Both the position numbers and the translations under genes were made by a program. Shown here one piece after another: positions 34,711 through 44,700 of a stretch of 64,000 nucleotides of DNA; position 1 is the stretch's first letter; the number at the start of each line of letters is the position of its first letter. Below the pieces are notes generated by a model. That model made no database searches. It worked only from the letters and a program-made list of their open reading frames with translations, and had not been told where the DNA came from. Origin of the DNA: an uncultured Flavobacteriaceae bacterium (lineage in GTDB: Bacteria > Bacteroidota > Bacteroidia > Flavobacteriales > Flavobacteriaceae); assembly GCA_947493535.1 (NCBI GenBank), contig CANLRK010000001.1, positions 434,001 to 498,000 of the forward strand, in the 5' to 3' direction.

Positions 34711-36194
34711 AGATTGTTGTTTTCTTCTGTTTTTGGTAATGTAATGGTAAATATAGTTCCTTTATTTGGTTCAGAAACAAAAGAGATTGTACCACTATAG
34801 GTTTCAATAATGTTTTTTACCATGGCTAAACCTAATCCCATTCCGCTAGATTTGGTGGTGAATTTAGGTTGAAAAACATGTTTTTTATTTTCCTCTTTTA
34901 TTCCTGTTCCATTATCTGAAACGGTTATAGTAATATTATTTTTGTTTTTAGAAACATTTACAATGATAGTGGGATTTTTTATAGTGGAAGTTGCTTGTAT
35001 AGCATTTTTCACCAAATTGGTAATAACTCGTATTAATTGTGTACGGTCGAAGTTACCAATGATTTCTTGATTTGTTGAAGTAAAACTCACATAGTCTTCA
35101 TTGAAGATATCTAAGGCTAAATGAATTACTTCTACAATATTTAAGCGCTCGTTTTTCTGAACAGGCATTTTGGCAAAGTTTGAAAAAGCTTCGGCAATAG
35201 TACTCATGGTATCAATTTGCTGAATAAGTGTTTTAGAGTACTCATCTACTTTTTGATGAATATCAGTTTCACTCGGGTCAAATTTACGCTGAAAACTTTG
35301 AATGGTTAATCGCATTGGAGTAAGCGGATTTTTTATTTCGTGCGCTACTTGTTTTGCCATTTCACGCCAGGCTTGTTCACGTTCACTAGTGGCTAGTTTT
35401 ACAGCACTATCTTCAAGCTCATCAATCATACTATTGTAAGATTGAATTAAGGTGTTTATTTCGTGACTAGCATCTTCAATTTCTATTTTTGTGTTTTGTT
35501 TTTCTAAACGGGTTTGGTTTATTTTATCGCTAATATGTTTTAGTGATTTTGTAATGTAGGTTGATAAAAAGTAGGCTAACACTACAGCAATTAATAGCAC
35601 TAAGGAGTAAACCAATCCAAGACGTTCTAGGTATTCGTCAAGCTCTCTTGTAATAAACTGGTTGTCTTGTATATAGGGTAGTGCTAAAATAGCTAAAGGC
35701 TTAAATTGATTGTCGGTAATATAAGTGTATGACGATTGTACAACACTTCCTCTATCTATGTTTTTTGTAACAACCCTTTTCTCGTAGGAATTATTTAAGT
35801 CTGTTAAAATATTTTTAGGTAGCTTTTCGGGTTCAATATCAGTATATTCACCTATTGATGAAGCGTTTGAAGCAATAAGGAAGTTACCGTTAAAGTCGTA
35901 TAATTTTATTTCTAAGTTATGGATGTCAGCTAGTTCATAAATAAAGTTTTTTTCTTTAAAAATTAGCGGAATGTTTTTGGTTACAATTGGATAAGTAGTT
36001 TTTGCTTTAAACTGATACCGAATTTGATCTTTAACATTATTTTCTTTACGGTATAACCTATCGTTATGGTAATCTTCAGCCTCTTCGTTATATTGATATA
36101 TTGCAGTTGCTGCCATAAGTACGGAGGCTATAAGTACAATAAAAATCATGGACAAAAATATCCGTAATCGTAAAGAGAATTTTTTGAAAATCAT
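34707..36194 (-). CDS. NtrY-like sensor histidine kinase
   Basis: Inner-membrane kinase of 495 residues. TM1 at about 10-30, an extracytoplasmic sensor domain to about 195, TM2 at 198-218, HAMP to about 270, then HisKA with the phospho-acceptor in HEIKNPLTPMRL and a HATPase with NLVKNAIQAT, SDNGTGI and GMGLGLAMVKNI. The HEIKNPLTPMRL form is typical of NtrY-type kinases. No partner response regulator is in the window. It overlaps the crotonase gene by 4 bases and starts 30 bases after hemJ. Confidence 0.88.
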   Translation of the reverse strand: MIFKKFSLRLRIFLSMIFIVLIASVLMAATAIYQYNEEAEDYHNDRLYRKENNVKDQIRYQFKAKTTYPIVTKNIPLIFKEKNFIYELADIHNLEIKLYDFNGNFLIASNASSIGEYTDIEPEKLPKNILTDLNNSYEKRVVTKNIDRGSVVQSSYTYITDNQFKPLAILALPYIQDNQFITRELDEYLERLGLVYSLVLLIAVVLAYFLSTYITKSLKHISDKINQTRLEKQNTKIEIEDASHEINTLIQSYNSMIDELEDSAVKLATSEREQAWREMAKQVAHEIKNPLTPMRLTIQSFQRKFDPSETDIHQKVDEYSKTLIQQIDTMSTIAEAFSNFAKMPVQKNERLNIVEVIHLALDIFNEDYVSFTSTNQEIIGNFDRTQLIRVITNLVKNAIQATSTIKNPTIIVNVSKNKNNITITVSDNGTGIKEENKKHVFQPKFTTKSSGMGLGLAMVKNIIETYSGTISFVSEPNKGTIFTITLPKTEENNNL

Positions 36195-36224
36195 TAGCTA
36201 AAGATATCAAATATTACACCAAAA

Positions 36225-36767
36225 CTAATTTTTTTCACGATAACGTTTATATATTTTAACTAGGATCATTAATATTATAGAAAGAGCTATAATACCTATC
36301 ACACCAAAAATCCAGTTTATTTCATGACGAACAATGACTAAAAATACAACTGAAAATAGAATAACAGTAGCTACCTCATTAAATAAACGCATGTAATTGG
36401 AACTATATTTCACAATACCTCGTTGTAATTGTTGGTGTATTAAATGACACTTTAAATGATATAGGTATAGTATTAAAACAAAACCTAATTTAACATGCAT
36501 CCACGGAGCTTGTAAGATACCAGTGTTTAAATAGAGCAATATTCCTGCTAGGATAAAAGTAAGTACGGCCGAAGGCCATGTGATAATATACCACAATCTG
36601 TTGGCCATTATTTTTAACTGCTCTCCAATTATTTCTTTATCCGGTGAGGGTTTTTGTGAAGCTTCAATTTGATAAATAAATAACCGTACAATATAAAATA
36701 AGCCCGCAAACCATGTAATAACAAAAATTAAATGTAGCGCTTTAATATAGTTGTAGTACTCAATCAT
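36225..36767 (-). CDS. hemJ: Protoporphyrinogen IX oxidase HemJ
   Basis: Inner-membrane protein of the CopD-like HemJ family that oxidises protoporphyrinogen IX to protoporphyrin IX. It has 180 residues and about four or five transmembrane helices. The conserved His of helix 1 is in KALHLIFVITWFAGLFY and the conserved Lys in MHVKLGFVLIL, both needed for heme binding in HemJ. It overlaps hemH by 8 bases, placing the last two heme steps in one transcript and supporting the call over a general CopD protein. Confidence 0.88.
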   Translation of the reverse strand: MIEYYNYIKALHLIFVITWFAGLFYIVRLFIYQIEASQKPSPDKEIIGEQLKIMANRLWYIITWPSAVLTFILAGILLYLNTGILQAPWMHVKLGFVLILYLYHLKCHLIHQQLQRGIVKYSSNYMRLFNEVATVILFSVVFLVIVRHEINWIFGVIGIIALSIILMILVKIYKRYREKN

Positions 36768-37800
36768 AGATAGCGGATTTTAGTTTAGTGCTTTCCCAAT
36801 TGTTTATCCATTTAGCAAGTAGCTTAGCCCAATCATCATCATCATTTAAACATGGTATGGTGTGAAATTTTTCTCCGCCAACTTCTTTAAAAAGTTCGGC
36901 GCCTTCCATGGAAATTTCTTCTAAAGTTTCTAAACAATCTGCTACAAATGCAGGGGTTACAACTACCATTTTTTTGGTGCCGTTTAAGCCAAAACGTTCA
37001 ATAGTTCTGTCGGTATAAGGTAGTAACCATTGGTCAAAACCTAAGCGTGATTGGAAAGAAGTACTATAAGAACCTTCTTTTAATTGTAGCTTTTCTGCAA
37101 CTTTTTTAGTGGTTTCAAAGCATTGATGACGGTAGCAAAATTGATGTGCTTTTGAGGGGGTATCACAACAACTACCATCTATTTTACAATGTGATTTTGT
37201 AATGTCTTGTTTTCTGATGTGTCGTTCAGGAACACCATGATATGAAAATAGCAACTGATCATAATCAATATTTTCTAGTCCCTTTTGTATTGATTTTGCT
37301 AGCACGTCAATATAATCAGCATCATGATAAAAAGCAGGGAGAGAATCAATAGTTATGTTTGGGAAATGTTTTTTTTGCAATTTGTCCGCTAGTACTGTTA
37401 TGGTTTCGGTAGTGGCCATAGCAAACTGAGGATATAAAGGAATAATACGTATATCAGTAACTCCTTTATCAACCAATTCTTGCATTCCTTTTTTAATGGT
37501 CATAGAGCCATATCGCATAGCTAGAGCAACGGGTATATCAGTATATGTTTGTACTTTTTCTTTTAAGCGCTCTGAAATTACAATTAATGGCGAACCTTCT
37601 TTCCACCAAATTTTTTGGTAGGCGGCCGCCGATTTTTTTGGGCGTGTTTTTAATATAATCCCTTTAACAATTAAAGCGCGTAACAGATAGTTTACATCTA
37701 TTACACGAGGATCCATTAAAAACTCGTCTAAATATTTTTTAACATCTTTTGGGTTGGTACTATCAGGAGAACCTAAGTTTACAAGTAAAACACCTTTCAT
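36760..37800 (-). CDS. hemH: Ferrochelatase
   Basis: Inserts Fe2+ into protoporphyrin IX, the final step of heme synthesis. Conserved parts: LVNLGSPDS at the N terminus, PLYPQFAMATT and the active-site signature FSYHGVPERHIRK; the C-terminal half has FQSRLGFDQWLLPYTD and PAFVADCLETLEEI. The length is 346 residues. After the signature there is a Cys-rich segment (about 37120-37200) with five Cys (SHC, GSCC, QFC, HQC), unusual against the E. coli enzyme. It lies 1 base after the AraC regulator gene and overlaps hemJ by 8 bases. Confidence 0.94.
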   Translation of the reverse strand: MKGVLLVNLGSPDSTNPKDVKKYLDEFLMDPRVIDVNYLLRALIVKGIILKTRPKKSAAAYQKIWWKEGSPLIVISERLKEKVQTYTDIPVALAMRYGSMTIKKGMQELVDKGVTDIRIIPLYPQFAMATTETITVLADKLQKKHFPNITIDSLPAFYHDADYIDVLAKSIQKGLENIDYDQLLFSYHGVPERHIRKQDITKSHCKIDGSCCDTPSKAHQFCYRHQCFETTKKVAEKLQLKEGSYSTSFQSRLGFDQWLLPYTDRTIERFGLNGTKKMVVVTPAFVADCLETLEEISMEGAELFKEVGGEKFHTIPCLNDDDDWAKLLAKWINNWESTKLKSAIYD

Positions 37801-37801
37801 G

Positions 37802-38665
37802 TTATGATTCTTGGTTTAAAGATTGAATATATTTTTTTGGGGTAATTCCAAATTTCTTTTTAAAGGCAGCAATAAAATGGCTAGAAGTACTGTAGCCAAC
37901 ACGCATACCTACTTCGTTTACGTTTACAGTGTTTGTTTCTAACAACTTTCTGGAAAACTCCATTTTATAATTAAACAAGAAACTAAAAACTGAGTCGCCA
38001 TATATTTGTTTAAACCCTTCCTTTAGTTTCTTAAGACTCAGACCAACTTCATCAGCAAGCTCTTGCAAGCTAGGAGGTTCAGCCATACGAGTTATAATAA
38101 TGTCTTTTGCTTTTTTAATTTTTTGTACGTAATCTTCATCAATTAAAAAAGGGCATTTCTCGTTTTCTACACCCTCATTAGTATTAAAAAACAAACTCAA
38201 TAATTCATATACTTTGCCTTTTACATAAAGACTTTTTATAGAGCTATTAATGTTGAAATTAAGTATTTGATTTAAAACAATTGCCATTTGCGGGGTAGTT
38301 AGCCCATCGTCATAATATTTTTTAGTTTTATTTTCTTCACTTAAAAACGGAATGTAAATAGCTTCTTGTGAAAATAAAGAATGGAATTTTTCTATCGATA
38401 TAAACACAGAAACCACCCATGATTTAGCACGTAGGTCTAAGTTTACAGGTAGTTTTTGCGTAGTGTTGTACAATAAAATATGTCTAGAATCTAACACATC
38501 TAAAGCATAAGAATTATTGTTAAAATTAAAACGCGAACTTCCTTTAATGCAAAAATGAAATTGAATGTACTTACGCTCAACATCTTTTTCAAATTGTTGC
38601 AATTGATCGGTTTCATTTTTAAAAAGTAACACGAAAAACCCTTTTTCTATAGAAATTTCCTTCAT
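37802..38665 (-). CDS. AraC-family transcriptional regulator next to the heme genes
   Basis: DNA-binding protein, 287 residues. The C-terminal AraC domain (about 185-285) has two helix-turn-helix parts: PSLQELADEVGLSLKKLKEGF and VGMRVGYSTSSHFIAAFKKKFGITPKKY. The N-terminal half is a cupin-like sensing domain. Its stop is one base from the hemH start and it is divergent from hemA, so it probably controls heme synthesis or iron use; this is inference from position. A perfect inverted repeat (38721-38739) in the intergenic region is a candidate operator. Confidence 0.85.
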   Translation of the reverse strand: MKEISIEKGFFVLLFKNETDQLQQFEKDVERKYIQFHFCIKGSSRFNFNNNSYALDVLDSRHILLYNTTQKLPVNLDLRAKSWVVSVFISIEKFHSLFSQEAIYIPFLSEENKTKKYYDDGLTTPQMAIVLNQILNFNINSSIKSLYVKGKVYELLSLFFNTNEGVENEKCPFLIDEDYVQKIKKAKDIIITRMAEPPSLQELADEVGLSLKKLKEGFKQIYGDSVFSFLFNYKMEFSRKLLETNTVNVNEVGMRVGYSTSSHFIAAFKKKFGITPKKYIQSLNQES

Positions 38666-38720
38666 GGTTCTTTTATCGTTGTTTTTTTACAACATTTAGT
38701 TGTGTTTAGAAAACACCGCT

Positions 38721-38739
38721 ATTTAGAACAACTCTAAAT
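38721..38739. promoter_or_regulatory. Inverted repeat, candidate operator between the AraC gene and hemA
   Basis: ATTTAGA (38721-38727) and TCTAAAT (38733-38739) form a perfect 7-bp inverted repeat with a 5-base spacer, between the divergent AraC and hemA genes. TTTAG and TTTAGA also occur singly at about 38695-38710. Confidence 0.4.
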
Positions 38740-38871
38740 AATAACGCTTTAAACAGTTAATTTTACTACAAATCTAAACTTTTAGCTTGTTTTTTACCTA
38801 GTTAGTAGTGTAAAAATTAAAAATCGATAAAAAAAGTACTTTCAGCGATACTTTTTTTTAAATGATAATAA

Positions 38872-38879
38872 TACTTTTG
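38872..38879 (+). promoter_or_regulatory. -7 box before hemA
   Basis: TACTTTTG at 38872-38879 matches TAnnTTTG. No clear -33 TTTG lies at the usual distance, so the promoter may depend on an activator. If used, transcription begins near 38886, which rules out the upstream ATG at 38862 as start of hemA. Confidence 0.4.
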
Positions 38880-38891
38880 TGTTCAATGATA

Positions 38892-40145
38892 ATGAATACT
38901 ATGCAGCAAAGACCAGAATCGAAAGGAACTACATTTTATGCTCTAGGGTTAAGCTACAAAAAAGCTGATGCTGAGGTACGAGGAAAGTTCAGTTTAGACA
39001 ATCAAAAAAAAGATGCCTTATTGCAACAAGCAAAAGCAGAAGGGATTTCAAACTTAATTGTAACTTCTACGTGTAATAGAACAGAGTTGTATGGTTTTGC
39101 GCAACACCCATTTCAGTTAATTAAGCATTTGTGTGAAAACACAGCAGGAAGTATTGAAGAATTTCAAAAAGTAGCTTATGTGTATAAAGGTAATGAAGCA
39201 ATTGCACATATGTTTAGAATGGGGACAGGGTTAGATAGTCAAATATTAGGCGATTTTGAAATTATCAGTCAATTAAAATCAAGTTTTATTCAGTCAAAAA
39301 ACTTAGGTTTAGTAGATGCATTTAGTGAGCGTTTGGTAAACGCCGTTATTCAAGCAAGTAAAAAAATTAAGAATGAAACCGATATAAGTACAGGAGCAAC
39401 TTCAGTTTCTTTTGCATCGGTTCAATATATTTTAAATAATGTACCGAATGTTTCTGATAAAAATATTTTATTATTTGGAACAGGTAAAATAGGAAGAAAT
39501 ACTTGCGACAACTTAGTTAAGCACATTGATAACAATCATGTGTCATTAATTAACCGAACTAAAGATAAAGCAGAAAAAGTAGCAGGAAAGTTTGATGTTA
39601 CTGTTAAGGAGTATGCTAATTTACAAACTGAAATTCAACAGTCAGATATTGTAATAGTTGCTACAGGAGCACAACAACCTACTATTGACAAGGAAGTGTT
39701 GGCTTCAACAGATAAAGAGTTGTTATTGTTAGATTTATCAATACCTAAAAATGTTAATGACGATGTGCTTGAGTTGCCAAATGTTACCGTTGTGCATTTA
39801 GATGACTTGTCAAAAATTACGGATGAAACTCTTGAAAAAAGAAAAGAACATATCCCTCAGGCAGAGCGTATTATAGACGAAATAAAAGGTGAGTTTTTGA
39901 CATGGATGGAAACCAGAAAATTCGCGCCAACAATAAAAGCGTTAAAGCAAAAATTACAAGAAATTAAGTCGGAAGAAATTGATTTTCAGCGTAGAAAAAA
40001 CAATGATTTTAATGAAAGTCAAGCCGAGGTATTATCAGATAGAATCATACAAAAAATAACGAAACATTTTGCTAATCACTTAAAAGCTGATGATACTGCA
40101 ACTAATGATAGTATTGCGATAATCGAAAAAGTGTTTCAACTCTAA
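38892..40145 (+). CDS. hemA: Glutamyl-tRNA reductase
   Basis: First committed enzyme of the C5 heme pathway, reducing Glu-tRNA to glutamate-1-semialdehyde. The catalytic Cys is Cys61 in VTSTCNRTELYG. Further motifs: GLDSQILGDFEI, a Rossmann NADPH loop LLFGTGKIGRNTC, NRTKDKAEKVA and a C-terminal dimerisation helix. The frame extends to 38862, but the ATG at 38892 (MNTMQQRPES) lies after a -7 box and removes a hydrophobic, non-conserved extension; 38901 is another option. The length is 417 residues. hemC follows after 3 bases, forming hemA-hemC-hemD. Confidence 0.94.
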   Translation: MNTMQQRPESKGTTFYALGLSYKKADAEVRGKFSLDNQKKDALLQQAKAEGISNLIVTSTCNRTELYGFAQHPFQLIKHLCENTAGSIEEFQKVAYVYKGNEAIAHMFRMGTGLDSQILGDFEIISQLKSSFIQSKNLGLVDAFSERLVNAVIQASKKIKNETDISTGATSVSFASVQYILNNVPNVSDKNILLFGTGKIGRNTCDNLVKHIDNNHVSLINRTKDKAEKVAGKFDVTVKEYANLQTEIQQSDIVIVATGAQQPTIDKEVLASTDKELLLLDLSIPKNVNDDVLELPNVTVVHLDDLSKITDETLEKRKEHIPQAERIIDEIKGEFLTWMETRKFAPTIKALKQKLQEIKSEEIDFQRRKNNDFNESQAEVLSDRIIQKITKHFANHLKADDTATNDSIAIIEKVFQL

Positions 40146-40148
40146 TTC

Positions 40149-41069
40149 ATGGAAAAAGTAATAAAAATTGGTACGCGCGACAGTCAATTAGCATTGTGGC
40201 AAGCAACAACTGTACAAAAAAAATTAACCGATTTAGGTTATAAAACAAAATTAGTTCCAGTAAAATCTACAGGAGATGTAGTACTTAATAAACCTTTATA
40301 TGAATTAGGAATTACAGGAATTTTCACCAAAACTTTAGATGTAGCCATGTTAAATGGCACCGTTGACATTGCAGTACACTCTATGAAAGATGTGCCAACT
40401 GCTTTACCTATTGGTATTCGTCAAACAGCAGTACTGCCTAGAGCCACAACTACAGATGTGTTGGTGCATAAAGGATTAACGTTTTTAAATCACGAAGGAA
40501 CAATTGCTACTGGAAGCCTTCGTCGAAAAGCACAATGGCTAAATAAATACCCAAAACATAATGTAGTTGATTTGCGTGGTAATGTAAACTTACGATTACA
40601 AAAGTTAGCTGATAATGATTGGAGTGGAGCAATTTTTGCAAAAGCAGGTTTAGAGCGTATTAATGTGTTACCGGAAAATTATATTGACTTAGACTGGATG
40701 ATTCCTGCACCAGCACAAGGAGCTGTAGTAGTGCACACCATGATTGATGATGAATTTACCACCACAGCAGTAGCTAAATTAAATGATACTAATACGGAAA
40801 TATGTACCGAGATAGAACGATCATTTTTAAAAAAACTAGAAGGAGGTTGTACAGCACCTATTGGTGCTTTAGCTACCGTTGAAAATGATGAAATAACTTT
40901 TACGGGGGCCTTATTTTCTTTAGATGGAACACAGAAAAAAGAAATTAAGCAAGTTGGTATAAAGCTAAATGAAACGAAAGGCTTAGGAGAAAAATATGCT
41001 CAAACAATTTTAGCTGATGGTGGAGCAGCAATGATGCGGCAAATAAAAGATGCGCTAAAAGAAGTGTAA
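40149..41069 (+). CDS. hemC: Porphobilinogen deaminase (hydroxymethylbilane synthase)
   Basis: Condenses four porphobilinogen molecules into hydroxymethylbilane. N-terminal IGTRDSQLALWQA, the AVHSMKDVPT loop with the catalytic Asp and the dipyrromethane cofactor Cys234 in LEGGCTAPIGA are all present. The 306-residue length is standard. It sits 3 bases after hemA and overlaps hemD by one base (TAATG). Confidence 0.96.
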   Translation: MEKVIKIGTRDSQLALWQATTVQKKLTDLGYKTKLVPVKSTGDVVLNKPLYELGITGIFTKTLDVAMLNGTVDIAVHSMKDVPTALPIGIRQTAVLPRATTTDVLVHKGLTFLNHEGTIATGSLRRKAQWLNKYPKHNVVDLRGNVNLRLQKLADNDWSGAIFAKAGLERINVLPENYIDLDWMIPAPAQGAVVVHTMIDDEFTTTAVAKLNDTNTEICTEIERSFLKKLEGGCTAPIGALATVENDEITFTGALFSLDGTQKKEIKQVGIKLNETKGLGEKYAQTILADGGAAMMRQIKDALKEV

Positions 41070-41722
41070 TGAAAAGCAAACATATTTTAGTTACAAAAAA
41101 CCTTACTCTTGCACAACAAAAACAGTTGTCTGATTCAGGTGTAGGTGTAAAAATGTATAATGCTATTTCTATTAAGCCTCTTCCTTTTGAAAGTTCTAAT
41201 TTTGTAGACAGTGCCATAGTGACAAGCCAGAATACTGCTCGTATTTTATGCAATTCAAGAATTACCATCAAACAAGTTTTCTGTGTAGGCAGTAAAACAG
41301 AAAAGATACTAGTTGAAAACGGTTATCATGTGGTAAAAAAAACCGAAAATGGAAAAGAATTGGCTGATTATATAGCTAAAAACTACAAAACAACTTCTTT
41401 TGTGTTTTTCTGTGGAAAAAAAAGAAGGGATGAAATTCCAAAAACCTTGTCGGAAAGAGCAATTAATTTTAAAGAAATTTCGCTTTATAATACCGAGTTG
41501 AATATTCAAAAATTCAATCAAAATTTTGATGGAATTTTGTTTTTTAGCCCAAGTGCAATACAAAGCTATATTGCTCAAAATTCATTAACCAAAACAATAG
41601 CGTTTTGCATAGGTAATACGACTGCCAATGAAGCTAGAAAACACACTTCAAACGTAGTAGTAGCACCAAAAGCCACTGTAGAAAGTACTATAGCAACTCT
41701 TATTAGTTTTTTCCGAAGCTAA
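41069..41722 (+). CDS. hemD: Uroporphyrinogen-III synthase
   Basis: Cyclises hydroxymethylbilane to uroporphyrinogen III. The family is poorly conserved; the call rests on the 217-residue length, two alpha/beta-domain layout, the motifs SAIVTSQNTAR and GILFFSPSAIQSYI (Ser/Thr-rich linker of the active site) and AFCIGNTTANEARKH, and above all on the position one base into the end of hemC. No terminator hairpin is evident before ileS 59 bases downstream. Confidence 0.88.
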   Translation: MKSKHILVTKNLTLAQQKQLSDSGVGVKMYNAISIKPLPFESSNFVDSAIVTSQNTARILCNSRITIKQVFCVGSKTEKILVENGYHVVKKTENGKELADYIAKNYKTTSFVFFCGKKRRDEIPKTLSERAINFKEISLYNTELNIQKFNQNFDGILFFSPSAIQSYIAQNSLTKTIAFCIGNTTANEARKHTSNVVVAPKATVESTIATLISFFRS

Positions 41723-41781
41723 ATAGTATTTTTTTTACTTTAAATTGCTTATTTTCGCGTACTTATAAAAAATAGATATAA

Positions 41782-44700
41782 ATGAGTACGAAGTTTACGG
41801 AATACAAGGGGCTAAATTTGCCAAATGTTGCGGATGAGATATTAGATTTCTGGAAAGAGAATAATATTTTTGAAAAAAGTATAACGACTCGTGATGATAA
41901 TAAACCTTTCGTATTTTTTGAAGGGCCTCCTTCAGCAAATGGAATGCCGGGTATCCATCACGTAATGGGACGTACCATTAAAGATATTTTTTGCCGTTAT
42001 AAAACTCAAAAAGGATTTCAAGTAAAGCGTAAAGCAGGATGGGATACTCATGGATTACCTGTTGAACTTGGTGTAGAGAAAGAACTTGGAATTACAAAAG
42101 AAGATATAGGTACAAAAATTACTGTTGAGGATTATAATGCTGCTTGTAAAAAAGCAGTAATGAAATATACTGATGTTTGGAATAACCTTACTAAAAAAAT
42201 GGGGTATTGGGTAGATATGGATAACCCATATGTAACTTACCAACCAAAGTATATGGAAAGCGTTTGGTGGCTGCTAAAACAAATCTATGAGAAGGATTTA
42301 ATTTATAAGGGTTATACTATTCAGCCGTATTCACCAAAAGCAGGTACAGGATTAAGTTCACATGAAATAAATCAGCCAGGAGCATATCAAGATGTTACTG
42401 ATACTACGGTTGTTGCACAGTTTAAAGCAGTAGCGGAAAGTTTACCAACTGCTTTGCAGCAATTTGGAGATGTTCACTTATTAGCATGGACTACTACTCC
42501 ATGGACTTTACCAAGTAACACAGCATTAACTGTTGGACCAAAAATTGATTATGCTGTAGTAAAAACATTTAATCAATATACGTTTGCACCAATTAATGTT
42601 GTTTTAGCAAAAGGATTGATAGCAAAACAATTTGCAGGAAAAAAGTTTAATGAAGTTGAAAATGAAGCTGACTTAGCAAATTATGAAGCTGGCGCAAAAC
42701 AAATTCCATATTACATCGTTTCAGAACATAAAGGAGCCGATTTAGTAGGTATTCAATACGAACAATTATTGCCGTATGCTCAGCCGTATGAAACTCCTGA
42801 AAAAGCATTTAGAGTAATTCCTGGGGACTTTGTTACTACCGAAGATGGTACAGGAATTGTACATACAGCACCTACATTTGGGGCAGATGATGCATTAGTA
42901 GCTAAAGAGGCTGGTGTACCACCAATGTTAGTAAAAGATGCTAATGATAACTTAGTGCCTTTAGTAGATTTACAAGGAAAGTTTACTAAAGATATGGGTG
43001 AGTTTGCTGGGATGTATGTGAAAAATGAATATTATGCAGAGGGGGAAGCACCAGAAAAATCAGTAGATGTTCAAATAGCCATAAAACTAAAAGAAGAAAA
43101 TAAAGCTTTTAAAGTTGAAAAATATGTGCACAGTTACCCGCATTGTTGGCGAACTGATAAACCAATCTTGTATTACCCATTAGATTCATGGTTTATTAAA
43201 GTTACAGCGGTTAAAGAGCGCATGCATTCGTTAAACCAAGAAATTAATTGGAAACCAGAAGCTACAGGAACTGGGCGTTTTGGAAATTGGTTAAAAAATG
43301 CGAACGATTGGAATTTATCAAGATCGCGTTATTGGGGAATTCCATTGCCAATTTGGAGAACAGAAGATGGGTCAGCAGTAAAAGTAATAGGCTCAGTAGC
43401 TGAGTTAAAAGAAGAAATAACAAAATCTGTAGCTGCTGGATTAATGATTGAAGATGTTTTTGCTGATTTCATTGTTGGTGATATGTCTGACGCTAACTAT
43501 GATAAGGTAGACTTACACAAAAACATAGTAGATAAAATAATATTGGTTTCTGATGATGGGCAACCAATGAAACGTGAAGCCGATTTAATTGATGTTTGGT
43601 TTGACTCTGGGTCAATGCCTTATGCACAATGGCACTATCCGTTTGAGAATAAAGAATTGGTAGATAACACTTGGAAAACAGCCGATTTTATAGCTGAAGG
43701 AGTTGATCAAACTAGAGGGTGGTTTTACACGTTACATGCCATAGCTACATTAGTTTTTGATGGTAAGGCTTATAAAAATGTAGTGTCTAATGGGTTAGTG
43801 TTAGATAAGAACGGACAAAAAATGTCTAAGCGTTTAGGAAATGGAATAGACCCATTTACTACATTAGAAAAATACGGTCCTGATGCTACCCGATGGTATA
43901 TGATTTCTAACGCAAACCCATGGGATAACCTAAAGTTTGATTTGGATGGAATTACTGAAGTAAGCAGAAAATTCTTTGGAACACTCTATAATACCTACTC
44001 GTTTTTTAGTCTTTATGCTAACTTGGACGGATTCAACTATTCTGAAGAGGATATAAATCACAATGAACGTCCAGAAATAGACCGTTGGATATTATCAGAA
44101 TTAAATAGTTTAGTAGAGAAAGTAGATGCTTTTTATGCAGCTTTTGAACCTACAAAAGCAACACGTGCAATATCTGATTTTGTACAAGAACACTTAAGCA
44201 ACTGGTTTGTACGTTTAAGCAGAAGACGTTTTTGGAAAGGAGATTATGCTCATGATAAAATATCGGCATATCAAACATTGTATACCTGTTTAGAAACTAT
44301 AGCTAGGTTAGCTGCACCAGTAGCACCATTTTTTATGGACAGATTGTATAAAGATTTAACTAAAGCTACCAATAAACAAGCGGTTGAAAGTGTACATTTA
44401 GCTAAATTTCCTGTAGTAAATACTGCATTAATAGATACTTCATTAGAAAGTAAAATGGAAAAAGCACAAACCATATCTTCTTTGGTATTATCGTTAAGAG
44501 CTAAAGAAAAAATTAATGTGCGTAAACCTTTACAAAAAATCATGATTCCGGTAATGAATACTATCGAAAAAGAGGAGATTTTAGCGGTGTCAAGTTTAAT
44601 AAAATCAGAAGTTAATGTTAAGGAAATTGAGCTGTTAGACGATGCTTCAGGGGTGTTGGTAAAACAAATAAAACCAAACTTTAAAACACTAGGTCCACGC

